Assembly (NCBI GenBank): GCA_026545225.1
Contig: CM048845.1
Coordinates: 92,568,533-92,632,532, forward strand
Source of the DNA: Cornus controversa
Lineage: Eukaryota; Streptophyta; Magnoliopsida; Cornales; Cornaceae
DNA length: 64,000 bases
Reading direction: 5' to 3'
The notes below the pieces were generated by a model. It saw only the letters and a program-made list of their open reading frames with translations, searched no databases and was not told where the DNA came from. A program made the translations under genes and the position numbers. Shown one piece after another: positions 1 to 10,252 of this stretch (positions are counted from its first letter, which is position 1; the number at the start of each line of letters is the position of its first letter).

Positions 1-342
1 TTTTTAAGATGAAATATCCAAAACTTCAGGAAAAAAAAAATTGGCTTTAAAATCTTCAAAGACTTCTAAGTTTTCAAATTTGTCAAATATTTCAAATTCT
101 TCAAAAATTGAAGTTGAAAGGCTTGAAAGTTTTTAATATGATTCTGATGATGATGTTGCATTCTTGGCTAGAAAATTTAGAAAAGTCCTTAGATATGAAA
201 ATGATAGAAATATTAGGAAAGAAAATTCTTCTAAATTTTGTAATCAATGATCATCATCTAGAGGTAATGATAGAAAAGAAAAGGAGATAGAAGACCTTAA
301 GTATGCTGCAATTACTTGTTGGACAAGTGGTGGTAAAGGTCA

Positions 343-591
343 TGTAGTAACCCTTGTGGCTGGGTGTGAGTGGACGGGTGCAAAGACAGACACTGGGCTG
401 AGCTACCACACTGATAGGGTATAGGGTGCTCAATCCCACATCACCTGGGTGTGGAAAAGGGGATGTGCTTATATGTAGTATGTCTCTTCAAATGGTATGA
501 GGCCTTTTGGGGTAAAACCCAAGAGCAAAACCGTGTAGGCTCAGGCCCAAAGTGGACAATATCATACCATGTGTTGGAACGGGGTATTACA
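343..591 (+). repeat. 5' LTR of TRIM
   Basis: It begins TGTAGTAACCC and ends ATTACA. Its first ~130 bp and last ~40 bp match the Cassandra LTR at 5928-6237, but the middle is a different sequence and lacks the 5S-like block. Confidence 0.88.
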
Positions 592-659
592 GTTGGTATC
601 AGAGCTTGAACCCAGCCGAAAGTGTGCCGAAGAGGATGTCGGGCCTCGTAGGGGTGGAT

Positions 660-910
660 TGTAGTAACCCTTGTGGACGGGTGTGAGTGGGCGGGTGTAA
701 AGACAGACACTGGGCTGAGCTACCACACTGACAGGGTATAGGGTGCTCAATCCCACATCACCTGGGTGTGAAAAAGGGGATGTGCTTATATGTAGTATGT
801 TCTCTTCAAATGGTATGAAACCTTTTGGGGGTAAAACCCAAGAGCAAAACTGTGTGGGCTCAGGCCCAAAGCGGATAATATCATACCATGTGTTGGAGCG
901 GGGTATTACA
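660..910 (+). repeat. 3' LTR of TRIM
   Basis: It is a near-identical copy of 343-591, followed directly by the target duplication GGTCA at 911-915. Confidence 0.88.
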
Positions 911-2020
911 GGTCAGACATCAACTCAATGTCCAAGTCCTAAGAAAAATAGCTTTAGTGCTAAGGAAAGTTTAAAAGATAAAAAGAAAATAATGAAAGTT
1001 ATTATTTTTGAGTTTGAAACTTCTGAGTCTGATTTTGATTCTTTAACTGAAGATAATCCTCTTGCTTTTGTTGCTTTATTGAATGATGATACTGCTAAAG
1101 TTTCTTCTTCTGATGTAGGTGAAACATAGAAGTATATAACTCTAAGTTAAGTTGAGTCTGATGATTCTGAAAATAAAGAAAAGGAAGAATCTATCAAAGA
1201 AGAATTGTCCAAAACTTTTGAGGAGTTGTTCACTAAGACTATCAAAGCCAAAAGAGCCTACAAAAAACAATTTAAACAGTTGGATAGTGTGAAAATTGAA
1301 AAAAATCCTTGATAAAAGAGAGTGAGAAGTTGTTGAAGATGCTAAAAAAGAATACATCAAAAATTCTGGAATTTCGGAGCACGGTAAAATTTCTCAAGAG
1401 TAAGGTAAGTTAAGTTGTTTCTGCTATGGATACTTTTTTTGCTAAGTTTTTTTTTATCTTGAATTGAAAAAGTTACAAGATAAATTGATTGCATTTAGTT
1501 TTGGGCAGATTAAACTTGATAGCATGATTAGTGTTGGTAAGCTTGTGGGAGATAAGATTAGACTAGGTTATAATGGGTCATCATCTAAGGTTCAAACAGT
1601 CATTGTTAAACCCAAGAACATGTACATGTCAACATGCAAACCTAAGCTTCATGTTGAGTCTACGCATGCTAATGATGTGTCCAATGTGCTTTATTGTACT
1701 TTTTGTGGTAAAATTGGACATAATCAACACTATTGCTATAAAAGAAAAAACATTATACTTCTAATTTACATATGCGTAATTCTTTTGCTAAGAATAGAGT
1801 TTGATTTAAAAAGTCAAATAATTGGAATAAACCCAAAATTTTTGAAGCCAAAAAGAATTCAAATAACAAAAAGAATATTTATGTTTCTCCACAATACCTT
1901 CCAAAATAGTTTGTATGCTAAGATGATTTGGATTAAGAAGGAAGATTTGGAGAAGTTTGAGTCTATTGATACTATGAGATTTATTCCTAATAGGTATTTA
2001 GGTGCAAAACACCCTAATTG

Positions 2021-3052
2021 AGATCATTAGAATCTTTATGGTTATGGTCTGAGCTTATGTTCATTATTTGTTTTCAATTGGACCATATCTTGTAGTAGTG
2101 GATAAGTTTTGTTTATTTTTTATGATAATAATGAGAATGTGAAGATCATGTTTTTTTATGAGATAATATGAGTTCTCTATATTTCTTTTAAATTCACTAT
2201 GATTTGTGAATGAATAATCAGGACACATGGTTTATCAATATATGAAATTATTGAATTTATTATCTAAGAACTGATGACTAATTTGTTTTATTTGTTTATA
2301 CTTAGTGATGAATTTTTTAAATCCATACAATTTGTGCACTAGTCCAACTCTGAGAAAATTAATTGAAAACCAATGTGAAATTGATTAGACTACATTTTAT
2401 GAGTAGCAAATTGAGTATCTACATGATTGAAAATAAAAGGAAAAGATTCTATGTTTATTGAATTCAACAGAAAAATAAAATAAAATTAAAGAAAAAAAAT
2501 GAAAAGATTAAAAATGCTATTAAAAATCTAAGACAAAAGGGAAATGACTACCTTTGGGATTTGTCCGAAACTACCATTACAACAAAATCTCCAATGAGAG
2601 ATCAAATAATTAGTTATTTTGAGAAAAGAGTTAGCTTCTTGTTAGAGTGGAAACCACTATCTTAAAAATAAAAAAAATAAATGAAATTCAATGTTTAAAT
2701 TAATCATGTGTTGCTCCAAATGTTTGTTATCCAATGTGCTTTAGCCAAATAAATAAAGTGATTTAATTACTTATTGATGAAGTTGGATTGGACACAAACA
2801 CACATGGATTTATTAGATAAATTTCTAATTTTTTATAAATATAGTGTCTTGATCATGGAATTAAGAATGAAATTTATTGGCAAATTTATAAATTTTAAAA
2901 TTGTGTTTTTGAAAATATCTTGCATTTTTGAAACTTTTAGAACTCATCATTATTTTATGTGAAAATTTGATTGTAATATTTGAATGATCATCATTGTTTC
3001 ACATAATTAAAAATTTTAAAAATATTTTTTACATTTTTAGGTTTTTTTTGTG
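2021..3052 (+). repeat. Non-coding tail of gag-only element, copy 1
   Basis: This AT-rich stretch has no long reading frame. It is similar along its length to 12380-13400, including the blocks around 'tgtgcactagtccaactctg' (2334-2353) and 'ctacctttgggat', so it is a shared part of the element rather than flanking DNA. Similarity ends near 3052, where LINE sequence begins. Confidence 0.6.
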
Positions 3053-5112
3053 AACCCAATCTGTGACACCAAATCTTGATCTGAGGGCCTATTTACTAAG
3101 AGCATGTGTTATGCCATTACAAATTCTGGGAGCCCAAGCTAGATGAATATCTCTGTGCTAGAACAACATTTTAATATCTTCAATTATCATTAACGAAACC
3201 TCATCAGAGCTAATAAATGACATTAAAAGTTTACAATAATCTTCCATTACAACATTTTGAATTCCCTATTGATCTAAAATATGTAGAGCTTTCCTAAGGA
3301 CTAAAGTCTCAATAGATCCTGAACTATAAATTTTTGGAAATTGAAATTTTGATTGGAATCCCTTAATGGATTCGAATTATTAAACCACCACCACATTCCT
3401 TTGAATTGGGATCAAAATTTGTGTCAAAATTAAGCTTAAACCGACCTTCTTCTAGAGGTAATCAAGTTGTAGGATGGGGAGGAGGATCTACACCAATTTC
3501 ACTTTGATTTGGTATAGAAGAGATACAAGAAAGAAACTCTTGGAAATGAAATAATGTTCTGTCCAAGATAATTTGAGGGATGAAAACCTTATCATTTCGA
3601 CCCTTCTAAATTTGTCACCAAATGAAAGATCCCAAGCTAATAAGCTAAGTAGAATGGTCTGCAGGTTCACAAATTGAATCCACCTAGACTTCCAATCTAT
3701 AGTAAAAAAGGTAGACCAATCAATTTTCATATGGCTAAGTTTCCAAATTGTATTTGCCACAAGGCATTCACATAACAAGTACACTGAAGTTTCAGAAGCC
3801 ACACCATAAAGAGCATAATCATCTTCAATCTCCATACCTCTATTTTGTAAAGCTGAAGCTAATGGCATCCTCTCATGAGCATATTGCCATAAAAAGAATA
3901 ATATTTTCTGTTTGGATTCACTTTTTAAATTATTTTCATATATTTTGAGACTTTTAAGGATTTCTGCTATCAGGACTTAAAAATTGAACAAGCTCCCTGG
4001 CCACTCTACTGTTTTAACATAAAATCGACCATCTCTACTAATGGCCCAAATTTTCTTATCCTCGCTTTCTATTTCTCTAACAGGCATTTGTAAGATCAGA
4101 TTTGCATCTCTTTGATTTAAAATATTGTAAACTAGCTTAGAGTTCCATTCTCTAGAGTTCAGGAGAAACAAAACAGTAACTGTAACTATACATGCTGCTT
4201 GAGTGTTTATAAAAAATTTAAAATTGGGTGACCTTGGTAACCATGGATCTAGGCAACAATTGACCTTTCAACAATTTGCAATCTGCCATTTGATTCCCTT
4301 TTTAATCACTTCCTAGGCTAAAAAAATGTTTTTCCACCCCCCTATGATACACCACTTTTGCACTCAAAAGAGAGAAAATAATTGTTTGAGAAATATTTTT
4401 GTTTGAAAGTTTTGAAGAACAATGAATCCTTTTCATTTTCTAATCTCGAAGAAAATTTAGCTAATAAAGCTAGATTGAATGATTCAGTATCTTTAAAACC
4501 CAAGCCTCTTTTAGCTTTAACATCATATAAAGTGTCCCAGCTGATCCATTTAATTTAGAAGATTTATCAAGGTCAGACCACCAAAAAATCATGAGTTTAC
4601 TTGTCAATTCCTTACACAACTTAATTGGAAGCTTAGTGTAGTGAAGAGCATAAGTAGGCATTGCTATAATGACAGTTTTAAGTAAAGTTTCTCTCCCTGC
4701 CTTGGACATCATATTACCTTTCAAAGCATGAACCTTGGCAGAAATTTTATCATAGTGGAATTTATATGAAGTATACTTAGATCCCTCTACCATCTATGAC
4801 ATTCCTAGGTACTTGTTAGACCAATTTTGAATAGAGATTCTCAACATATTTTTGATAATAGCTCTTGTAAAAGGACATGTGCTTGGACTGAAAAAGATGG
4901 CGTACTTATCATAGATGATATGTTGGCCTAAGATAGCCTTATACACATTTAGAATTGACCTAATAATAGAGGTCTTATAAGAATTGGTTTTGCAAAATAA
5001 AATTGCATCATCAACATATAAGAGATGAGAGATAAGAGAGACTTCCCTGCCCAACTTGATACCGTGAATAAGGCTTTGATTGGCAACATTCTTGAGAAGA
5101 AGAAACAAAATA
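3053..5112 (-). mobile_element. L1-like LINE fragment (3' half of ORF2), truncated
   Basis: Read on the minus strand this is the second half of a plant L1-type ORF2. It has the reverse-transcriptase tail (LLYVDDAILFCK near 5020, the YVDD-box equivalent), the maturation segment (KAGRETLLKTVI near 4690), the DPWLPRSPNF motif near 4230, a zf-RVT-like Cys segment near 3780 (LLCECLVANTIW) and a C-terminal RNase H-like domain (LNFDTNFDPNSKECGGG near 3410 down to about 3060). Several stops and frameshifts make it a pseudogene. The endonuclease and first RT half are missing, and no poly(A) is seen at the 3' end, so neighbouring elements or deletions have cut both sides. Confidence 0.8.
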
Positions 5113-5927
5113 TAATTGAGTTAATTGAGAAAATTGATGAAAAAATATAATTTTTGATTTTGGACTAAACGAAATGTTAAATGAGTTAAGGAAGTGACTT
5201 CGAAGCCATATCTGTTTTTGAAATCGAAAACGGAGCTCAGGAAGGTACGTTAAGTGAACCAGGGGCATTTTTGTCATTTTACGTCCCAAGAAGAGATAAA
5301 TATCTTGATCTGGGATCTCAACTATTATAGACACAAAAATATCTCTCTTTAACTCTCCCTTTTCATCCCTCTCCATTCTCTCTACATTTCAGAGGCATTG
5401 CACTTTGATTCGGGAATTTGCCAAGAATAGTAACTTGCTCTACTCATTAAGGGCGTCGGTTTGAACCGAACAAAGTTGATTTTTGGAAAGGTATAACTTG
5501 ATAAAATTTGGGCTTTTGCTTGAGGAGACTTCAAATTTATGGTAGGGGTGTGAATCATTATTTTGCTTTGATTCTATAGGTCACATAATTGTGACATGAA
5601 ACTTTACTTTGGAAATATTGTGAAAATGTTGTTTTGTGGATATGTATATATAGAATTTTATGTGTTATCAATGGCTTAGTGATGTTTATGAATTCATATT
5701 GTGATTTGTGATCATTTGGAAAGTTGTATAGGTTGATTCCATGAGTAGAGTAAAATGCATAAAAAAAGATTTTCTTTAAAATGCATGAGTGTTGTGATTT
5801 TCATGAGTTGAAGGTGATTACATTGAAAATGCATGTGTTGGGTTTTGAAATGCATTGACTTGGTACATGTTATGCATTTAGTAAAAATTGTGACAAGCTT
5901 GAGTTTTGGTGCATTTATGTGATAAAG

Positions 5928-6237
5928 TGTGGTGACCCTTGTGGGCGGGTGTGATGTGGGCGGGTGCGAGACACTGGGCGAGCTACCACACTGGCAGGCT
6001 ACAGGGTGCTCAATCCCACATCGCCTGGGTGTGGAATGGGGAAGTATTATATGTATGATTATCACCCTTCTATGACACAACGCGTTTTAAAGCCGTGATG
6101 GTTGTGAACCCACCAGAACTCCACAGTTAAGCGTGCTTAGCTGGGAGTAGTACCAGGATGGGTGACCCCTGGGAAGTCTCTGGTCCGGGGGAACCAAAAG
6201 CGGACAATATTGTGTCGGGATAGGGTGGGGCGTTACA
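5928..6237 (+). repeat. Cassandra 5' LTR
   Basis: It runs from TGTGGTGACCC to GCGTTACA, 310 bp, and includes the 5S-like block at 6114-6177. Confidence 0.93.
6114..6177 (+). promoter_or_regulatory. 5S rRNA-like RNA polymerase III control region (5' LTR)
   Basis: The block contains AGTTAAGCGTGCTT (A-box-like), AGTAGTACCAGGATGGGTGA (intermediate element and C-box-like) and CTGGGAAGTC, as in plant 5S rDNA. It is part of Cassandra, not a functional 5S gene. In this family the block is known to retain Pol III promoter features. Confidence 0.85.
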
Positions 6238-6306
6238 AATGGTATCAGAGCCTGACCCAGCCGGAAGTGTGCCGACGGGGACGTCGGGCCTCCTAGGGGG
6301 GTGGAT

Positions 6307-6617
6307 TGTGGTGACCCTTGTGGGCGGGTGTAATGTGGGCGAGTGCGAGACACTGGGCGAGCTACCACACTGGCAGGCTACAGGGTGCTCAATCCCACAT
6401 CGCCTGGGTGTGGAATGGGGAAGTATTATATGTATGATTATCACCCTTCTATGACACAACGCGTTTTAAAGCCGTGATGGTTGTGAACCCACCAGAACTC
6501 CACAGTTAAGCGTGCTTAGCTGGGAGTAGTACCAGGATGGGTGACCCCCTGGGAAGTCTCTGGTCCGGGGGAACCAAAAGCGGACAATATTGTGTCGGGA
6601 TAGGGTGGGGCGTTACA
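6307..6617 (+). repeat. Cassandra 3' LTR
   Basis: This 311-bp repeat is about 99% identical to the 5' LTR and is followed by the duplication TAAAG. Confidence 0.93.
6493..6556 (+). promoter_or_regulatory. 5S rRNA-like RNA polymerase III control region (3' LTR)
   Basis: This is the same block as in the 5' LTR, with one extra C in the run after GGGTGA. Confidence 0.85.
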
Positions 6618-7731
6618 TAAAGTGTATTATGTGAGAATTTATGGTTTTTGGGGGCATGTGTGAGAATTAAGAAGAGCCCAGAGCCCTAGGGTGCAAGGCC
6701 CAAAACTTGGCCAATCAGATATCTCTTCCGTCGAGTTAGTAACTCGTAGAATGTAAGCAGAGTTTATGGTTTCAAAGAAACCTTACTATGGAATTGTGAT
6801 AATCTGAAGTCCCCAATTGAAGTGAATTTCGGGTATACGTGATGTAAGTTTATTTGAGAGTTATGATTTCTTATAAAATGTCTTGTGATTGAAATGTGAG
6901 ACATCACTTATGATTTTGAAAATATAAATGTTTTGAGTATGAAAATCTATTGAGGCATGTCATGTAGTCACTTAGAGATTTTATCATACATTCATGCATG
7001 ACTGCCTGAGTTAAGGTAGAGTCAGATAGATCAATCTACTGGGTGTAATTGTATGTTCACCCCCTTCCCCCAAACTCTTTTCAGATAAAGCTCCCATGAA
7101 GGGCGAGGCATAGAGCATTAGAGTGGATTTTGAGTTTCTTTTGGATCGTATCTTTTGGACATATGTATATAGAGGTTCATGCCTTCTTGTGGCATGTTAA
7201 CTATGCTAGTAGTGTTGCATTTATATTTGATTCCTCCCTTTGTACAAGAACTTTAAATGTAATCGACACACTTGACTTGTGTAAGATTTTTGAGAAGTAA
7301 ATGTATAATGAACTTCCTTATGTATGACTTTTTGAAAAATGTATGAATGGTGATCTATTTGAATTTTCTTATGTATGAAAATGTGGGAATGACCTTTGGA
7401 AATAAGAATTATACATTTTCTTAACTTGTTATGTACATTGTGGATTATCGTGAATATTTACACTTCAAGAGAAGGGATGTTTTAGAATAGATGGTGAAAT
7501 ACATAGACTTTGTATCGATAATGTACAAATGTGTGGATTTTATGGAGATTTATTTATATTGTGAGTTGTGGATGAGTATATGAACCTAGGAAATGCATCT
7601 AGACTTGTGATAATCAAGTTTTTAGACATTTTTAAACTTGTGGTTACCTAGGTTCTATAGCAGCTGGTTGAAAGTGTGAGATCCTGAACATTTGTAAATG
7701 GGGGTACTTGTTTTGGATGACTGAAGAAGGG

Positions 7732-7817
7732 CTTCAGCCAGCCGAAAGCTCCCTTTTGGCCGACCGAAACTACTCTTCAGCCGACCGATAGAGCTGGAAA
7801 CCTGAAGGTCAGCTGAA
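7732..7817 (+). repeat. Cluster of TTCAGCCGACCGAA dyad motifs in the LTR-like block
   Basis: Three good copies and one degenerate copy of a 14-bp imperfect palindrome (TTCRGYCGRCYGAA) lie within 86 bp. The same motif recurs in a different LTR at 8608-8822. Confidence 0.7.
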
Positions 7818-8039
7818 TTGGAAATTCTTAAATTTTAGAGTAAGAATGAATAAGTATGGATGTATAAACCAATGTAGGACTCATTGTGATGAGTATTGAT
7901 GAATATACACTAATATTATAATGGTGTATGGGTATAAAGCTTCCGTAATTGTAAGGTATTAACGTATTGACTTTAACTTTAACTGTTCATACCCCATTTC
8001 CCTCGCTCTTAACCGAGCGTCAAAAATTGGGGTGTGACA

Positions 8040-8455
8040 CAAGACTATCAAAGTTAGTAAGTTATTATCATTGGACCTTCTATTCCAATGAAAACTGTAA
8101 GAGAAACAAAAGTTATAAAAATTGAGAGTGAATGGAATGCGGATAATCATAAACTGATCTCAATTAATGCTAAGGCCAAAGTCAATCTCAATTATGCTCT
8201 AAGTGCAAATGAGTATAATAGAATCTCCATATGTGTAATGGCCAAAAATGATTTCAAAAAATGATTCACATGAAAAAAGCCAATCGAGGACATCCTTCAA
8301 AGAATAATTCTAGCAAAGAGACTCCCACTTGCTTTCATTGTGGAAAGCTCAGTTATTTCAAAATCGATTGCCTCAAATACAAGAGAGACCAAGAAAAGAA
8401 TAAAGCGACCTTGAACGCTATATGGAGTGATGATGATAAATCACCTTATCATTAA
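8040..8455 (+). mobile_element. Copia gag fragment (fossil, broken)
   Basis: Two gag pieces are visible: the N-terminal domain around EWNADNHKLISINAKAK (near 8131-8180) and, close behind it, a zinc-knuckle segment CFHCGKLSYFKIDCLKYK followed by an acidic SDDDKS tail (near 8330-8450). The normal middle of gag is absent. This is a different Copia lineage from the gag-only family at 10253. A few breaks are present. Confidence 0.7.
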
Positions 8456-8528
8456 CCTAGAAATGCGTTTGAACATTCAAACCTTTCAAAAATGGCCAAC
8501 TCACACTTTTATAGAGTTTTGATTGTTT

Positions 8529-9066
8529 GATGGGTTCCATCAACCTGCTGACAGAACATGTAATTCATTCCAGTAGAGATTGTAAAACAGGGGAATGTAA
8601 AATATTATTTCAGCCGACCGAAGCATAGCTTCAGTCGTTCAAAATAGTATTATCAGCCGACTGATGACACCCATCAGACGGCTAATATAACTTGGCATTC
8701 ATTCCAGAAGAGATTGCAAAATAGGGGAAGGTGAAACATTGTTTTAGCCGGTCGAAGCATAATTTCAGCCAACCGAAACAATGTCCATTAGTCGACCGAT
8801 GAATTCATTAGCAGGTCGATAGTATCGGACTTTGAATCTAACAATTGATTTCTGTATTTAATGTAGTCCCAACCAACTATAACTACCTTGATTCAGTTGG
8901 TTTTGCCTATATAATGTTCTTATGCATTGAAGAGCAATTATTACACATAAAATGAGCATTCAATATTTTCATCTACCATCTTTACTAAAATCATTTCAAG
9001 AGTTTTGAGTTTCATTTTATGAATTCATTTCATACTCTAGTCTTGTGAGATTACACTTGTGTATTC
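8529..9066 (+). repeat. LTR-like segment with motif array and TATA box, interrupted at 9067
   Basis: This non-coding stretch holds a roughly 130-bp tandem repeat ('cattccagtagagattg' near 8567 and 'cattccagaagagattg' near 8698), an array of TTCAGCCGACCGAA-like motifs (8608-8822), a TATA box CCTATATAATG (8906-8916) and leader-like sequence up to the LTR starting at 9067. It looks like the U3-R part of an LTR. No matching partner LTR is visible in the window. Confidence 0.5.
8608..8822 (+). promoter_or_regulatory. Array of TTCRGYCGRCYGAA dyad motifs upstream of a TATA box
   Basis: About eight imperfect copies in both orientations (for example TTTCAGCCGACCGAA at 8608-8622 and TTCAGCCAACCGAA near 8764) end 84 bp before a TATA box. 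Position suggests U3 promoter elements; function is inference. Confidence 0.5.
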
Positions 9067-10252
9067 TGCGAGATATAAATTTGTAATTGGCATATTTCGG
9101 CGTTCAAAATCTGATTGATCGAGTTGTAATTTTTGTATTATCTTATGTAATCGATCTTCAACAACATCGAGCTGATATTAAAGTGCATAGATGTAGTTCA
9201 AATTGGTAAGAATACCATATAGTATAGGTAAGTATGGTGAGGAGTACACTTTGCACGTTATATTTTCAAGCCTATTTTAGAAAATTAGGGTTTCTGGAAA
9301 AATATTAGGGTTTTTCAAAATAAGATCGATCCCCAATATTTAGGATCGGTCCAAATTTTCTCGACAGTTTACTTTTTACAGGTTTTTACAAAGTCCCACC
9401 GGTCCTAGTAATTGGGCACCGGTTCCACTTAGCCTGTTCCAAATAGGAAATAAATTTTAACAAAAATTTTGATTCTTATTGAGTTTGAAACTTCTAGGAG
9501 AGTTCTATTTTGGTATTTGACTTCTATTATAGTAGAATTAGGACTCCCTTGCCTATATATATGTATCTATATTTTCTCTACAATTATGCCTGAAGAATCA
9601 ATATTTTAGAGAGAGAAAGTATATACAGTATCATTAGGGCAAACTATTTTTCAGAACACACATCTATACTTCACAAGTGATATTTAAGATGGTGTTCTAC
9701 TACTCATTAGATGCTCAGAAATTACATCAAATCACTGATCAGAGCATTAGATTCGTGGTTTTTCTCTTACTTACTGAAGAAGAAAGGTGACCATATCGCA
9801 TTACAAAGGGAACATGATACTTGCTGAGTATTTTCGTTCATCCATCAACCTTTCTCTAAGGATCGTGACGTTAGCCGAAAGTCTGCAACAGTTGGACCGG
9901 AGGTTGCAATTGTAAGCCTGAGGTATTCTGCATCAAATTTTTGACAGAGTGAAGAGGGGTGTGAGTCTAAGACAGAGTCTGCTATACTTTGTTTCATTAT
10001 AGTGGATTGATTTCCTGAGATTTTTTGCCTCCCCCGTGGTTTTTTACCAGTTTGGGTTTCCATTTATATTCGGTGCATTATTTACTTTACTTGCACTTTA
10101 AGTTATTTACTTGCTTTAATTGTTTGGTTAATTATTAATTGGACTTAAAATTTAATTAATTTGAAAGATTAAGCAAATGAGTAAGTGAACCTATTCACCC
10201 CTTCTAGGTTTTAAAGTACTTTTCGCAACCATTTTCACACCGCGCAACTCAC
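9067..10252 (+). repeat. LTR of the gag-only Copia-like family (5' LTR of copy 2, fossil)
   Basis: This 1,186-bp repeat runs from TGCGAGATAT to CAACTCACA. It is homologous in reverse orientation to the solo LTR split between 16313-16683 and 29562-30380 (1,190 bp). A TATA box CCTATATATATG lies at 9553-9564, and two long dyad motifs lie upstream (9323-9352 and 9394-9425). The LTR is followed by gag at about 10345. The probable 5-bp flank is TATTC (9062-9066); no 3' LTR was found to confirm it. Confidence 0.75.
9323..9425 (+). promoter_or_regulatory. Pair of ~30-bp dyad motifs in LTR U3
   Basis: Two imperfect inverted repeats with AT-rich centres (arms GATCGATCC/GGATCGGTC and ACCGGTCC/GGCACCGGT) lie about 130 bp upstream of the TATA box at 9553. 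Confidence 0.5.

Larger units (their letters stand above)
343..910 (+). mobile_element. Cassandra-related TRIM without the 5S module (fossil LTR element)
   Basis: This is a complete terminal-repeat retrotransposon in miniature. The 5' LTR is 343-591 and the 3' LTR 660-910 (249 and 251 bp, both TG...CA). Between them lie a primer-binding site TGGTATCAGAGC (594-605, complementary to initiator tRNA-Met) and a purine-rich tract ending just before 660. The 5-bp target duplication GGTCA is at 338-342 and 911-915. The LTRs differ at about 14 positions (5-6%), so it is clearly older than the Cassandra copy at 5928. It encodes nothing. It sits inside the first zinc-knuckle coding region of a Copia-like gag. 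Confidence 0.9.
1..2020 (+). mobile_element. Gag region of a gag-only Copia-like LTR element, copy 1 (fossil, broken)
   Basis: This is the plus-strand remnant of a Copia-type gag. It aligns in order with the second copy at 10253-12380: a Ser/Lys-rich stretch, a first CCHC zinc knuckle (interrupted by the TRIM at 343-910), a Lys/Glu-rich probable coiled coil near 1150-1400, and a second knuckle of the form CxxCGKxGHxxxxC near 1700-1740. No protease, integrase or reverse transcriptase follows, so the family looks non-autonomous. The 5' end lies outside the window. It is broken in many places (roughly ten or more). Confidence 0.7.
5928..6617 (+). mobile_element. Cassandra TRIM, complete (LTR element carrying 5S rRNA-like domain)
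   Basis: Both LTRs are whole (5928-6237 and 6307-6617). The 69-bp internal region has the primer-binding site TGGTATCAGAGCC (6240-6252) and a polypurine tract near 6292-6305. The target duplication TAAAG is at 5923-5927 and 6618-6622. Each LTR carries a 5S rRNA-like block, the hallmark of Cassandra. The two LTRs differ at only about three positions in 310, which indicates a recent insertion: under one million years at commonly used plant rates, longer if the lineage evolves slowly. It is non-coding by nature and looks whole. Confidence 0.95.
5113..8039 (+). repeat. LTR-like block, probably a Ty3/gypsy solo LTR (fossil), carrying Cassandra
   Basis: Non-coding sequence surrounds the Cassandra insertion. 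The right end, GGGGTGTGACA at 8029-8039, is a typical Ty3/gypsy LTR end. Inside are a pyrimidine-rich leader-like stretch near 5340-5390 and a C-rich stretch ending CTTTTCAG near 7060-7085, both common in chromovirus LTRs. The left edge is not secure: no TG start with a matching duplication was found next to the LINE. Without Cassandra the block is about 2.2 kb. Family assignment is inference. Confidence 0.45.

Noticed and set aside
441-756. Minus-strand frames across the TRIM
   Set aside because: They repeat in both LTRs and also appear across Cassandra; they are shadows of non-coding terminal repeats.
3062-3085. LTR start (TGTGACACCAAATC...), as a partner for the LTR end at 8039
   Set aside because: On the minus strand it continues the RNase H-like coding of the LINE, and the 5-bp flanks (CAATC versus CAAGA) do not match.
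6114-6177. 5S rRNA gene
   Set aside because: The 5S-like block is a part of the Cassandra LTR, is repeated in the other LTR and lacks a full 5S gene with terminator.
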